Assembly: GCA_002719955.1 (NCBI GenBank) | Contig: PBFW01000056.1 | Coordinates: 62,001-126,000 of the forward strand | Length of the DNA stretch: 64,000 bases | DNA from: Deltaproteobacteria bacterium | Lineage (GTDB): Bacteria > Myxococcota_A > UBA9160 > UBA4427 | Direction of reading: 5' to 3' | Shown: in pieces, positions 44,001 to 52,833 of the stretch | How the letters are laid out: each line of letters starts with the position of its first letter | Numbering within the stretch: the first letter of the stretch is position 1 | Program-made: the position numbers and the translations under genes | Notes under the pieces: generated by a model | The model's input: the letters and a program-made list of their open reading frames with translations, nothing else | Told to the model about the DNA's origin: nothing | Database searches by the model: none

Positions 44001-44052
44001 AGGAGTCGCCTCTGGAGCCCGTCGAATCTCAGCTCGAACCCGCCCTTCATCG

Positions 44053-45222
44053 ATGGGCATCGACATTTCGTCGGGGGGTGGGCTTTTCGGTCGGCGTCCG
44101 ACCCGTGCTGGCCTCATCGTGAGCGATGTCGTGGAGGATCGACGGGGAGTGGACCGGGTCGGTTCGCAGGCTCGAGCCGTAACGACACCCTTTTGGGATG
44201 GCCTCCTGACCGGTGGTCTCTCTCTGGTCGGGATGAGCGCGATCCTCCTCTATATCGCGTTTGGGGGCGAGGTCGGCTTCGTCGAGGCCAACTGGTTCGC
44301 TCTGGCGATCCTGATCAATTCACCCCATTTCATGGCGTCGTACCGCCTCCTCTACTCCTCGGCCGCCGAGATCCGCGCGAATCCCTGGTCGACGATCTAT
44401 GTCCCGGCTGCGCTGGTCGCGATCCTCGGCTTCTGCTTCTTTGCGGCGAGGCCCGGTGCCCTCGTCCAGTGGCTCGTCCTGATCAGCTCGATCTATCTGG
44501 CCTGGCATTACACCGGACAGACCTGGGGAATGGTCGCCTCCTTCAGCCATCTGCACGGCGTCCGATACTCGGACAGGGAGCGCTTCCTGATCCGCTCCGG
44601 ACCGCGGAGCCTGCTCGTCCTCCACGTGCTCTTCGCGCTCACCGGTCGTCTCCCCCCCGGCGGCTACATCGCGCCGGATACCTACGTCGCGGCCTATAGC
44701 GCGGTCTTCGTTGCGACCTGCGCGACGATCGGCGCCAGCGTGATCGCGGGTGGGTGGGCCTTCGTCTCCGCCTACCGACGGGGCGAGCAGATTCCGATCC
44801 AGGTGATCCTGCCCTGGGCCTCGCTTTTTCTCTGGTACCCGTTCTGGTATTTCGTTCCGGGAGGGTTTTTCTGGCTGCAGCTCTCTCACGCGCTGCAATA
44901 CCTGGCCTTTCCGCTGCGGGTCGAGGTGAATCGATATTCCGAGGCCGCGCCGCGGACGCCGGGGCAGAGGAACCTGTGGGCCCTGTTGCTCTACGCCGGG
45001 CTCGTCCTCGTCGGCGCGGTCATCCTGCACGGTCCGCCAATCGCCGCCCACGCTTTCGGCGACGGCTGGTACTCGACGCCCAGGGCGAAGGTCCTCCTGC
45101 TGGCCCTGACGACCTGCATCGCGATCCATCATTTCTTCATCGATGGTGCGGTCTGGAAGCTCAGGAATCCGCGGGTCCGCCAGAGCCTTTTCAGCCATGT
45201 GGAGACGCGCACCCCGGTTTGA
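44053..45222 (+). CDS. Multi-pass membrane protein of unknown function
   Basis: 389 residues with about nine to ten hydrophobic segments starting near residue 48 (LLTGGLSLVGMSAILLYIAF). Conserved-looking polar patches inside membrane regions are INSPHFMASYRLLYSS, LAWHYTGQTWGM, QLSHALQYLAFPLRVEVNRY and IHHFFIDGAVWKLRNP. The repeated histidines in membrane-facing positions suggest a metal- or haem-dependent membrane enzyme or a carotenoid-type oxygenase. That is a guess from pattern only. The first 45 residues may not be translated; GTG 44119 is an alternative start. Stands alone after the PEP-CTERM terminator. Confidence 0.75.
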   Translation: MGIDISSGGGLFGRRPTRAGLIVSDVVEDRRGVDRVGSQARAVTTPFWDGLLTGGLSLVGMSAILLYIAFGGEVGFVEANWFALAILINSPHFMASYRLLYSSAAEIRANPWSTIYVPAALVAILGFCFFAARPGALVQWLVLISSIYLAWHYTGQTWGMVASFSHLHGVRYSDRERFLIRSGPRSLLVLHVLFALTGRLPPGGYIAPDTYVAAYSAVFVATCATIGASVIAGGWAFVSAYRRGEQIPIQVILPWASLFLWYPFWYFVPGGFFWLQLSHALQYLAFPLRVEVNRYSEAAPRTPGQRNLWALLLYAGLVLVGAVILHGPPIAAHAFGDGWYSTPRAKVLLLALTTCIAIHHFFIDGAVWKLRNPRVRQSLFSHVETRTPV

Positions 45223-45228
45223 CCTCAT

Positions 45229-45267
45229 CGCCCTCCCCAGATCGATTGGGCTGGGAAGGCGAGGGCG
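45229..45267 (+). terminator. Hairpin between convergent genes
   Basis: CGCCCTC-CCCAG at 45229-45240 can pair with CTGGG and GAGGGCG at 45251-45267 with a five-base bulge. It lies seven bases after the stop of the membrane-protein gene and before the convergent small gene. No T run follows, so it is a structured 3' end rather than a standard intrinsic terminator. Confidence 0.3.
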
Positions 45268-45321
45268 GTGTCCTGGGGGCTGAGCGCGTGAGGCGATTCG
45301 CCGGCGCGTCGTCCGTGGACT

Positions 45322-45639
45322 TCAGTTCCCTGCCAGGTCTGTTCCGAGCGGGCGGGTGAAACCGAATTCGTAGGGCTCGATCAGATAGCGGTCGAGATCC
45401 TCTCTGAAAACGGTCTTGTCGCGGTTGATCGGGTACATGATCGCGTGGAGGAGAGAACTCGGGACCAGTAACAAGCCACCCGCGACCAATCGGAATGCGC
45501 CCAGAGGCCGAAGGAAGACCACGTCGACGGTTTTTGCGGCCACGCTGTCGAGATCCGCGGACGTGCCCGGTCGCGCGGCTGCGACGAGCGTCATGGCCAC
45601 GAAGAGGATGATCGCAGCACGCTTGATTCCGGCTCTCAT
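45322..45639 (-). CDS. Small exported protein of unknown function
   Basis: 105 residues. Signal peptide (AAIILFVAMTLVAAARPGTS), then DVVFLRPLGAFRLVAGGLLLVPSS with a second hydrophobic stretch and a polar C-terminus (DRYLIEPYEFGFTRPLG). The RPLG...RLVAGG...PLG pattern occurs in small conserved envelope proteins of proteobacteria, but I cannot name a family. Transcribed alone towards the membrane-protein gene; a 176-base gap separates it from the protease gene upstream on the same strand. Confidence 0.7.
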   Translation of the reverse strand: MRAGIKRAAIILFVAMTLVAAARPGTSADLDSVAAKTVDVVFLRPLGAFRLVAGGLLLVPSSLLHAIMYPINRDKTVFREDLDRYLIEPYEFGFTRPLGTDLAGN

Positions 45640-45776
45640 CTCGATTCCTCCGTCTACGATCTATGAGTGGTCGATGATAACCCGGACGGGTGGAGATGGC
45701 CCTCGCTCAGCCCCACGAGCGGGTGGCAGGCGAGAGGCGGTCGCTCGAGTCGATCGCTGATCCCGATGTCGGTTGC

Positions 45777-45792
45777 GAGCCCAGCTGGGCTC
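45777..45792. repeat. 16-bp perfect palindrome
   Basis: GAGCCCAGCTGGGCTC reads the same on both strands. It lies 24 bases downstream of the S2P-protease stop and upstream of the small exported gene, so it could be an operator for the latter or a hairpin at the end of the former. No T run follows on either strand. Confidence 0.4.
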
Positions 45793-45815
45793 CCTGAGGG
45801 TCAGGCGCTCGATCT

Positions 45816-46520
45816 TCAACCGTATGGGACGCCCGGATAGATCAGGCCGATCGCCGCGAAGAAAAGGGGTCGGAAGAGTTCCCCGATCACGTTCCACACG
45901 ATCACGATCCCGATGATGGAAAACATCGGCTGCTGCACGATCCGTCGATATCCAGCCAGCCAACCTTCCGGCAGCAGCAGGGGGATGGCGCCGCTTCCGT
46001 CCAGGGGGGGCAGCGGGATCATATTGAGCACGAAGAGCAACAGATTCATCGAGAAGAAGATGCTGAGCAGGAAGGCCGCACCCGCAGCGAGGCTCGAGGG
46101 ATCGCCGGCTGTCACGGTGATCTGATCGAAACTGATGCTATTCGGTGTTTCGAAATGCCCGAGGGCGAGGCCGATTCGGACCAGGAGCCCCGCGGCGATG
46201 ACCATCGCCAGATTCGCCCCCGGCCCCGCGAGCGCCATCCACGCAGCGCGCTGGGGATATCGCTCCGCCCAGGCGGGGTTGTAGGGGGCGCTCGCATAAC
46301 CGAAGGGCCAGCCCGACATCGCGACGCTCAAGATCGGCAGCACGACCATGCCGAAGGGCTCACGCTTCATATGGGGAATTGGATCGATCGAGACCTGCCC
46401 CCCGCGGTAGGCCGTCGGGTCACCGCCGATCAAGGCGGCCCAGGCATGGGCGGCTTCGTGAACCGTGACGGCCAGGACGAAGACGGCGTAGTAGGCGATC
46501 GCCTGGATCGGGTCGGTCAA
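45816..46520 (-). CDS. Site-2-protease-type membrane metalloprotease (M50)
   Basis: 234 residues, about five membrane segments. The zinc motif HEAAH is in the first helix (TVHEAAHAWAALIGGD). The second metal aspartate is in LNMIPLPPLDGSGAIPLL, where LDG corresponds to the NPDG/LDG motif of the family. These proteases cut within membranes, often activating anti-sigma factors or pheromones. This short form without a PDZ domain is the rhomboid-sized YwhC-like group. No anti-sigma gene is adjacent. Start ATG 46520. Confidence 0.9.
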   Translation of the reverse strand: MTDPIQAIAYYAVFVLAVTVHEAAHAWAALIGGDPTAYRGGQVSIDPIPHMKREPFGMVVLPILSVAMSGWPFGYASAPYNPAWAERYPQRAAWMALAGPGANLAMVIAAGLLVRIGLALGHFETPNSISFDQITVTAGDPSSLAAGAAFLLSIFFSMNLLLFVLNMIPLPPLDGSGAIPLLLPEGWLAGYRRIVQQPMFSIIGIVIVWNVIGELFRPLFFAAIGLIYPGVPYG

Positions 46521-46641
46521 TGGGTGGGCCTCGGCGCCGATTCGCAGGGGCTGCGGTCGCGGCGCTCTCGAGGGGGTGGCCGGAGTCTAGGTGATCCTGG
46601 ATGGGACGCTGCTCGCCGGATGTCGAGCGGCGATCGTACAC

Positions 46642-47550
46642 TCATTCGGGGAGAGGGCCCTTCGAAATGGTCGTCTCGCCGAGGGCTCGGGTCTCCATCA
46701 TCGTCAGGTTTCGTTCCGCCGATCCGAAGGCGGTATCGAGTTCGACCGCTCGACGATAGGCGTCGCGGGCTTCGTCGAAGCGGCCGAGCTTCGAGAGCGC
46801 GATTCCGAGGTTGTTCCAGGCGCGGCCGAGTTCGGGTTCGATCCGCGTCGCGAGGTCGAAACCCGCTGCGGCTCTTTGCCAGGCCGCCACGCTTGCCGTC
46901 GCGTGCTCGCTCATGACGATCTGGGCGGACAGGTTGTTGAGAATATGTGCGTAGGCCGTCAGATCGTCGATCGGGCGGACGCTGTAGAGTTCATCGAGCG
47001 GGCCTGCAAAATCGATGATCATCTGGACGCTCCTGGCCACGACGAGGACGGCCATATGGTCGCTGAGCGCGACGACCTCCTCGAAGGCCTGGGTTTCGGG
47101 TCTTTGGGGGCGCGCTTCGGCATAGAAGATCGGCCAGTCGAGGGCGCGCCCGAGGCCGACGAGGACGGACGCTAGGGCGATGCAATTCCCCCGGCCGCGT
47201 TCGATCGTGCGGGCGGCGGTGCCGGAAACGCTCCAGTCGTAGACGAGTCCGAGACCCTCGGGCTCGGGGGCGGACAGAAAATCGACTAGGGCCTGAATGC
47301 GCGCCGGGCCGCGGGCTATCGCCGTCACGTGTCGACGGGCACGTTCGATCGTGGCCTCGTCGATCTCGTGCGGAGCGTGGGAGAGTCCGGGGCTGATCTC
47401 CGGAACCCGTGCGACGATCGTCGCACGAAAAGTGTCCGCGTCGTAGGCGAGAGTGGGCTTCTCGCGTGAGAGTCCAGCGCAGCCCATGAGTCCCATCAGG
47501 ATCGAGAGCATCAAGGTGTGAGCAGCGGCGACAACCCGATCGCAGCCCAT
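46642..47550 (-). CDS. Transglutaminase-like / TPR lipoprotein
   Basis: 302 residues. Signal with LMLSILMGLMGC (lipobox LMGC). Residues about 95-200 resemble a transglutaminase-like cysteine-protease fold: GRGNCIALASVLVGLGRALD has the nucleophile cysteine and the following helix, and VALSDHMAVLV the histidine. Residues 220-295 are two TPR repeats (AWNNLGIALSKLGRFDEARD). Such proteins sit at the outer or inner membrane and trim or cross-link proteins; function unproven here. It is divergent from the MBL-fold gene and 121 bases upstream of the protease gene on the same strand. Confidence 0.8.
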   Translation of the reverse strand: MGCDRVVAAAHTLMLSILMGLMGCAGLSREKPTLAYDADTFRATIVARVPEISPGLSHAPHEIDEATIERARRHVTAIARGPARIQALVDFLSAPEPEGLGLVYDWSVSGTAARTIERGRGNCIALASVLVGLGRALDWPIFYAEARPQRPETQAFEEVVALSDHMAVLVVARSVQMIIDFAGPLDELYSVRPIDDLTAYAHILNNLSAQIVMSEHATASVAAWQRAAAGFDLATRIEPELGRAWNNLGIALSKLGRFDEARDAYRRAVELDTAFGSAERNLTMMETRALGETTISKGPLPE

Positions 47551-47644
47551 GCCCCATTATACCGAGGCTCTGGCGAGGAGCGCCGACGGGTCGTTCGACA
47601 CGTCGAAGCTTCGGATGCGTCGGGCTAGCGCTACGCTTCGATGC

Positions 47645-48661
47645 ATGTCGAAACGACCCCTTCTCGCGTCACTCGGCTTCATTCTGCTCGGGTTCGGGGC
47701 CGCGGCGGTTTATTTTCTCGCCACTTTCGCGCCCGTCCCTGTCGATCCCGCCTGGGCGGTAGAGGGCGATGCGACGATTCCTCCCGGTTCGGTCACCGTT
47801 CGATTCACGGGGACCTCGACGCTTCTCTTCGATGATGGTGAGACGGCCTGGATGGTGGACGGCTGGTTCTCGCGTTTCGGGCCGTTGGCGCTTCTGGGGG
47901 GCAAGATCGCCCCCGATCGGTCCGCGATCGAGGCGGGGCTCGCGAGAAACGAGGTCGACCGACTCGCGGTCGTCATTCCGGTTCACTCGCATTTCGATCA
48001 TGCGATGGATGCACCGGAGGTCGCGAAGAGAACCGGCGCGATCCTGTTGGGCTCGGAGTCGACCGCGAATATCGGGCGAGGCTGGGGGCTCGACGAGCGT
48101 CGGATTCGCGTCGCGGTCGACCGGCAGCCGCTGCGCTTCGGAGCCTTCACGCTGACCCTGATCGAGACGAAGCATTTCGAATTCCCGGATCCCGCCGTCC
48201 GGGAACAGGCGCTCGCGGATCCAAGGATCAGCGAGCCCCTCGTGCCACCGGTCGGCGCTTTCGATTATCGGGTGGGGCAGCCCTACGCGATCCATGTGCT
48301 TCATCCCCACGGCTCCTTTCTGATCCAGGCCAGTGCGGGCTACCAGGAGGGGGGGCTTGCAGGCTTCGCAGCCGACGTCGTCTTTCTCGGGATCGGGGGG
48401 CTCGGGACGCAGACGGCGGATTATCGCGAGTCCTATTGGCGCGAGACCGTGGACACGAGCGGAGCGCACGATGTGGTTCTGATTCATTGGGATGCGCTGA
48501 CCGGGCCGATCGAAGGGCCCTTCACGGGTGAGGTTCGTGCCGCGAGTTTCTTGTCGAGCGGCTCGGAGGAGACCCGCACCTTCCTCGAGGAGAAGCGGGC
48601 GCGCGATCCGCAGCTTCGTTTCAGGACCCTGCCACGATACGACGAAGTCGTGCTCTTCTGA
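47645..48661 (+). CDS. Membrane-anchored metallo-beta-lactamase-fold hydrolase
   Basis: 338 residues. One N-terminal membrane anchor or signal (LLASLGFILLGFGAAAVYFL), then the MBL fold: TSTLLFDDGETAWMVDGWF, the HxHxDH motif in PVHSHFDHAMD, and later metal ligands LIETKHFE and VLIHWDAL. The active side would be periplasmic. Substrate unknown; related enzymes hydrolyse phosphodiesters, lactones or acyl-ethanolamides. ATG 47645 was chosen because it directly precedes the anchor. Followed by the DUF3604 gene on the same strand, 118 bases away. Confidence 0.82.
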   Translation: MSKRPLLASLGFILLGFGAAAVYFLATFAPVPVDPAWAVEGDATIPPGSVTVRFTGTSTLLFDDGETAWMVDGWFSRFGPLALLGGKIAPDRSAIEAGLARNEVDRLAVVIPVHSHFDHAMDAPEVAKRTGAILLGSESTANIGRGWGLDERRIRVAVDRQPLRFGAFTLTLIETKHFEFPDPAVREQALADPRISEPLVPPVGAFDYRVGQPYAIHVLHPHGSFLIQASAGYQEGGLAGFAADVVFLGIGGLGTQTADYRESYWRETVDTSGAHDVVLIHWDALTGPIEGPFTGEVRAASFLSSGSEETRTFLEEKRARDPQLRFRTLPRYDEVVLF

Positions 48662-48779
48662 GGGGCGCCGCGGGGATTTTGCCCATCGGATTTTGCGTCC
48701 CCGTCCCCGATCGGCAGGCCTTGACCGCTCGTCGCAGGCGAGTCCTGCCCGCTGCGCGCCGAGCCTCTATGCTCCCGCC

Positions 48780-50834
48780 ATGAACGATCCCCGCGCGTCT
48801 GTCCTCCGGATTCTGCCCACCCTGCTGGCCATCCTGGTCCTTGCGCCCCCCATGGGTTCAGCGAAACCGCCCTTCGAGCGCACGGAGGAGAGGGAACCCT
48901 GTGCGGACTACGATCGGCTGCGGCGACCGATGTTTGGCGATCTCCACGTCCATAGCAGCTACTCCTTCGACTCCTATATCTCGAGCCAGAGAAACGATCC
49001 GGCAGACGCGTATCGTTATGCGATGGGCGGAGCCATCACGCTCCCCGACGAAGACGGAAACCAGTCGATCGTGGCCAGGATCCAGCGCCCTCTCGATTTC
49101 GCCTCCGTGACGGACCATTCCGAATTTCTGGCACCGATCGATATCTGCACCCAGGATGCCGGCCGTCTCGGCTACTGGTGGCCCCATTGCATCATGACGC
49201 GTGCCTCGCATTACTGGACCCAGCTTCTGGCGGCGAGCTGGTGGACATCACTCAGCGGTATCAGCAGCGAAGAAGTCAGCGAATCTTTTGCGTGCATCCT
49301 TTCGGATTGCGACGAAGCGGGGGGCAACGCCTGGAAGCGAATCCAGTCGGCGACCGAGGAGGCCTACGACCGCTCCGCGGAATGCCGGTTCACGAGCTTC
49401 GTCGGCTACGAATACACCGACGCCCCCAACGCCTTCAACATGCATCGCAATGTTATTTTCAGAAACGAGAATGTTCCGGCATTGCCAATCTCGACCTACG
49501 ACACCGGGAGCTACAAATTTCCAATCCTCTGGGAGCTCTTGCAGGAGCGCTGCCTCGATGCCGGGATAGGCTGTGATGTTCTGGCGATTCCGCATAACCC
49601 GAATCTCGCGGGCGGCCTGATGTTCCGGGATCCGCTGACCCCTCGGGAGGCGAGTGACCGACTCCGCTTCGAGCCCCTCGTCGAGTTGACCCAACACAAG
49701 GGCGCCTCCGAGTGTCGCTTCGATCGCCTGGCTGGTCGTGGCGTCCTGACGGAGGACGAGCTCTGCAACTTCGAGCAGGTCGTCGCGGACAACCTGACGA
49801 TGTTGGGTTCCGTCCACGGTGAAGTCATGACCGAGTTGGCGGCGCCCGTGCCCCTTGATGAATTCGCGGAGCGGAACATGGTCCGCAACGTCCTCAAGGA
49901 TGGACTCGAACTCGCTCGGAAAGAAGGTACGAATCCCTTCCAGATGGGCTTCATCGGGAGTACCGATACCCACAGCGCAACGCCAGGTGGTGCAGAGGAG
50001 GACAATTACGTCGGCCATCTCGGCCGGCGCGATGCTGGCTACCGGAATGTGCAGGATCATTTCTTCTCGAATCCGGGTGGGCACGCGGTCGTTTGGGCGG
50101 AAGAGAACTCACGCGATTCGATCTTCGAGGCGATGCGCCGCAAAGAAACCTATGCCACGAGCGGAACCCGCCCGGTGGTGCGCTTCTTCGGGGGGCCGGA
50201 TCTCGATCCCAGTCTCTGCGAAGCGCCGGACATGATCGAACGCGCCTATGCCCGGGGTACGCCGATGGGCGGCCGGATCGAGGGGGCCGGTGGCGGTTCA
50301 TCGATGCGATTTCTCGTGAGTGCACTCAAGGATGCGGGCGTTCCGGAACATCCCGGAACCGATCTTCAGCGAATCCAGATCATCAAGGGATGGATCGATG
50401 TGGCAGGAGAGACTCACGAGCGCGTGGTCGACGTGGCGGGCGATGCCGACAATGGTGCTTCGGTGGACCCGAATTCCTGTCGGCCGACGGGTGCCGGCTT
50501 CGATTCGTTATGCGCGGTCTGGGAAGATCCGGATTTCGATGCGGCCCAGGCGAGCTTCTACTATGTGCGTGTCGTCGAGAATCCGACCTGTCGTTGGAGC
50601 ACGCTCCAATGCCAGGCCGCCGGTGTGAACCCCTTCGTGGAGAATTGCTCGGAGCAGGCGCAGGCGGCCACCGACGAAGCTCACGAGCGAGGCGCCCAGG
50701 GCGACGTCTTCGGGAAATGTTGTCTGGACCCCGAGGAAGAGCCCTTCTATACCCCGATCATCCAGGAGCGAGCCTGGACTTCGCCGATCTGGTATTCGCC
50801 GGGACTCGCCGATGAGGCGGCGGCCTCCCTCTGA
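48780..50834 (+). CDS. DUF3604 PHP-type metal-dependent exported protein
   Basis: 684 residues. A signal peptide (LRILPTLLAILVLAPPMGSA) precedes the catalytic part, which has PHP-like metal motifs: FGDLHVHSSYSFDSY at the start, FASVTDHSEFL next, and GFIGSTDTHSATPGG late. DUF3604 proteins are full-length at about 600-700 residues; the reaction is not known, but the fold points to a metal-dependent phosphoesterase or hydrolase. Several cysteines (CRWSTLQC, GKCCLDPEE) suggest a disulfide-bonded periplasmic protein. The upstream open part before ATG 48780 is not protein-like. Confidence 0.9.
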   Translation: MNDPRASVLRILPTLLAILVLAPPMGSAKPPFERTEEREPCADYDRLRRPMFGDLHVHSSYSFDSYISSQRNDPADAYRYAMGGAITLPDEDGNQSIVARIQRPLDFASVTDHSEFLAPIDICTQDAGRLGYWWPHCIMTRASHYWTQLLAASWWTSLSGISSEEVSESFACILSDCDEAGGNAWKRIQSATEEAYDRSAECRFTSFVGYEYTDAPNAFNMHRNVIFRNENVPALPISTYDTGSYKFPILWELLQERCLDAGIGCDVLAIPHNPNLAGGLMFRDPLTPREASDRLRFEPLVELTQHKGASECRFDRLAGRGVLTEDELCNFEQVVADNLTMLGSVHGEVMTELAAPVPLDEFAERNMVRNVLKDGLELARKEGTNPFQMGFIGSTDTHSATPGGAEEDNYVGHLGRRDAGYRNVQDHFFSNPGGHAVVWAEENSRDSIFEAMRRKETYATSGTRPVVRFFGGPDLDPSLCEAPDMIERAYARGTPMGGRIEGAGGGSSMRFLVSALKDAGVPEHPGTDLQRIQIIKGWIDVAGETHERVVDVAGDADNGASVDPNSCRPTGAGFDSLCAVWEDPDFDAAQASFYYVRVVENPTCRWSTLQCQAAGVNPFVENCSEQAQAATDEAHERGAQGDVFGKCCLDPEEEPFYTPIIQERAWTSPIWYSPGLADEAAASL

Positions 50835-51135
50835 AGAGCGAGGTTGATCGACCCGGGGTGGGAACCCCCGCTCGGCGGTGCCGGCTTGTGAGGGCGATCA
50901 GGCCGAGCATTGCCGCCCAGGCGAAGGATGCGCCCGGAGTAAATTGGGTTTGGGCCGTGCTGGGTGTGACGATGGCAGGGAATTCGACGTGGTCGGAGCC
51001 GGGCATAACGTCTGCGGCGGGTACGATCCAGCTATCCGTCTCGCGGCTCTCGCCAAGCACGCTGAACGTCATGTCTCCGAGCGCGTTGATCTCGGCCAGC
51101 GATAGAAAACCCTCACAGGGCTCGGAGGGGATCAC
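50758..51135 (-). CDS. Possible remnant of a secreted protein with a C-terminal sorting-like tail
   Basis: An open frame with a GTG start and no good ribosome site. Between about 51150 and 50870 it is protein-like: FLSLAEINALGDMTFSVLGE, ETDSWIVPAADVMPG. It ends in TPGASFAWAAMLGLIALTS followed by RHRR, a hydrophobic helix plus basic end that looks like a degenerate PEP-CTERM or similar sorting signal. After that the frame turns arginine-rich and overlaps the DUF3604 end. No intact N-terminus is present. It may be the last exon-like scrap of a lost surface protein. The rest of 50835-51222 shows nothing else. Confidence 0.3.
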   Translation of the reverse strand: MIPSEPCEGFLSLAEINALGDMTFSVLGESRETDSWIVPAADVMPGSDHVEFPAIVTPSTAQTQFTPGASFAWAAMLGLIALTSRHRRAGVPTPGRSTSLFRGRPPPHRRVPANTRSAKSRLAPG

Positions 51136-51222
51136 TATCCCAGCCGGGATTCGGGAATTTGTCCAGTTGAGCGAATGAAGTGGGTCTCGGTCACGTTTTG
51201 GACACCGTTCCGCCCGCTGCTC

Positions 51223-52833
51223 TCACAGCCGCAGGACACCGTAGCTCGGCTCTTCGATCGGCGTGTTGAGCGAGGCGCTGATCGCGACACCGAGGGCGTT
51301 TCGCGTGTCGACCGGGTCGATGATCCCGTCGTCCCAGAGCTGCGATGTTGCGTAATAGGCGCTCGACTCCCGAGCGTAGGATTCGATTACGGGTCCGCGG
51401 ATCGCCTCGATCTCTTCGCTCGACGGCGTCTGTCCCGCACGTTCCAGTTGACGGATCTTGACGTCGGCGAGGGTATTCGCGGCTTGCTCTGCCCCCATGA
51501 TGCCGATCTGGTGATTCGGCCAGGTGAAGATGAAGCGACCGTCGAAGGCGCGACCGCACATGCCGTAGTTGCCCGCACCGAAGGAGCCGTTGACCATGAC
51601 GGTGAATTTCGGAACCGAAGCCCCAGCTTGCACCATGATGAATTTTGCCCCGTCCTTGCAGATTCCGCGCGCCTCGTATTCGCGTCCGACCATGAAGCCG
51701 GTGATATTCTGGAGGAATACGAGTGGCGTGCGGTTCTTGTCGCAGAGCTCGATGAAATGAGCGCCCTTGAGCGAGGAGTCGTTGAAGAGGACCCCGTTGT
51801 TGGCGAGGAGGCCGACCTTGTGGCCCCAGATATAGGCGTATCCGCAGACGAGGCTCGTGCCGTAGTCGGGCTGGTATTCGTGGAAATAGCTGCCGTCGAC
51901 GACGCGCGCGATCACCTCCCGCATGTCGAATTGGATCTTGATATCGTCGGGGATGATTCCGTAGAGCTCCTCGGGGTCGTAATGGGGCGCTTCGGGTTCG
52001 CGTCTCTCGATGGATGTCTTCTCCGGTCGCGTCCATTGCGAGACGATTTCACGACCGAGCAGGATCGCCTCCTCCTCGGAGTTCGCCGCATAGTCCGCAA
52101 CCCCGCTCACCTGTGTGTGCACGTCCGCTCCGCCGAGCGTATCGGCGTCGACGATCTCGCCGGTCGCCGCCTTGACCAGGGGGGGGCCGCCGAGGAAGAT
52201 GCCGCCGTTGCCGCGGAGAATGACCGCGTAGTCCGAGAGGGAAGGGATATAGGCGCCACCCGCGGTGCATTGCCCGAAAACCAGGGAGAGCTGGGGAATT
52301 CCCATCTTGGACAGGATGGCCTGGTTGCGGAAGATTCGGCCCGCGGAGACGCGATCGGCGAATAGCTCTGCCTGGAGCGGGAGAAAGCCGCCGGCGCTGT
52401 CGCATATATGAACGACCGGCAGTCGGTTTTCGATCGCGATGTCGAGGCAGCGTATATTTTTCTTGACCGTCAGGGGATACCAGGCGCCGCCCTTGATGCT
52501 CGGGTCGTCGGCGCGAACGATGACCTCACGGCCGCTCACGATCCCGATGCCCGTGACCACGCTGCCGCCTTTCGAATCGCCGTCATATTCACTGTTTGCG
52601 GCGAGGGAGGAGAGCTCGAGGAAGGGCGTTCCCGGATCGAGGAGCTGCTTGATCCGGTCGCGGACGAAATGTTTGCCGTGGTGCGCCAGGCGATCGAAAT
52701 CGCGCTGTGGCCGCTCGAAGCGTGCCTCCTCCTGGCGATGCCGAAACTCGTCGACACGTTCGAGGTTGGCTTCGCGGAATCGTTTGAAATCGGCGCTGTG
52801 CGGGTCAATACGGCTTTCGATGCGTCTCATCAT
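51223..52833 (-). CDS. liuB: 3-methylcrotonyl-CoA carboxylase-type carboxyltransferase (beta) subunit
   Basis: 536 residues, full length for MCC or geranyl-CoA carboxylase beta chains. KGGAWYPLTVKKNIRCLDIA, GGAYIPSLSDYAVI, NITGFMVGREYEARGICKDG and GSFGAGNYGMCGRAFDGRF are characteristic of the MCC/GCC group rather than the propionyl-CoA group. Transfers CO2 from biotin to the acyl-CoA. Its ATG (52833) overlaps the stop of the carrier gene (ATGA). With the isovaleryl-CoA dehydrogenase nearby, 3-methylcrotonyl-CoA is the likely substrate, which places it in leucine breakdown. Confidence 0.93.
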   Translation of the reverse strand: MMRRIESRIDPHSADFKRFREANLERVDEFRHRQEEARFERPQRDFDRLAHHGKHFVRDRIKQLLDPGTPFLELSSLAANSEYDGDSKGGSVVTGIGIVSGREVIVRADDPSIKGGAWYPLTVKKNIRCLDIAIENRLPVVHICDSAGGFLPLQAELFADRVSAGRIFRNQAILSKMGIPQLSLVFGQCTAGGAYIPSLSDYAVILRGNGGIFLGGPPLVKAATGEIVDADTLGGADVHTQVSGVADYAANSEEEAILLGREIVSQWTRPEKTSIERREPEAPHYDPEELYGIIPDDIKIQFDMREVIARVVDGSYFHEYQPDYGTSLVCGYAYIWGHKVGLLANNGVLFNDSSLKGAHFIELCDKNRTPLVFLQNITGFMVGREYEARGICKDGAKFIMVQAGASVPKFTVMVNGSFGAGNYGMCGRAFDGRFIFTWPNHQIGIMGAEQAANTLADVKIRQLERAGQTPSSEEIEAIRGPVIESYARESSAYYATSQLWDDGIIDPVDTRNALGVAISASLNTPIEEPSYGVLRL

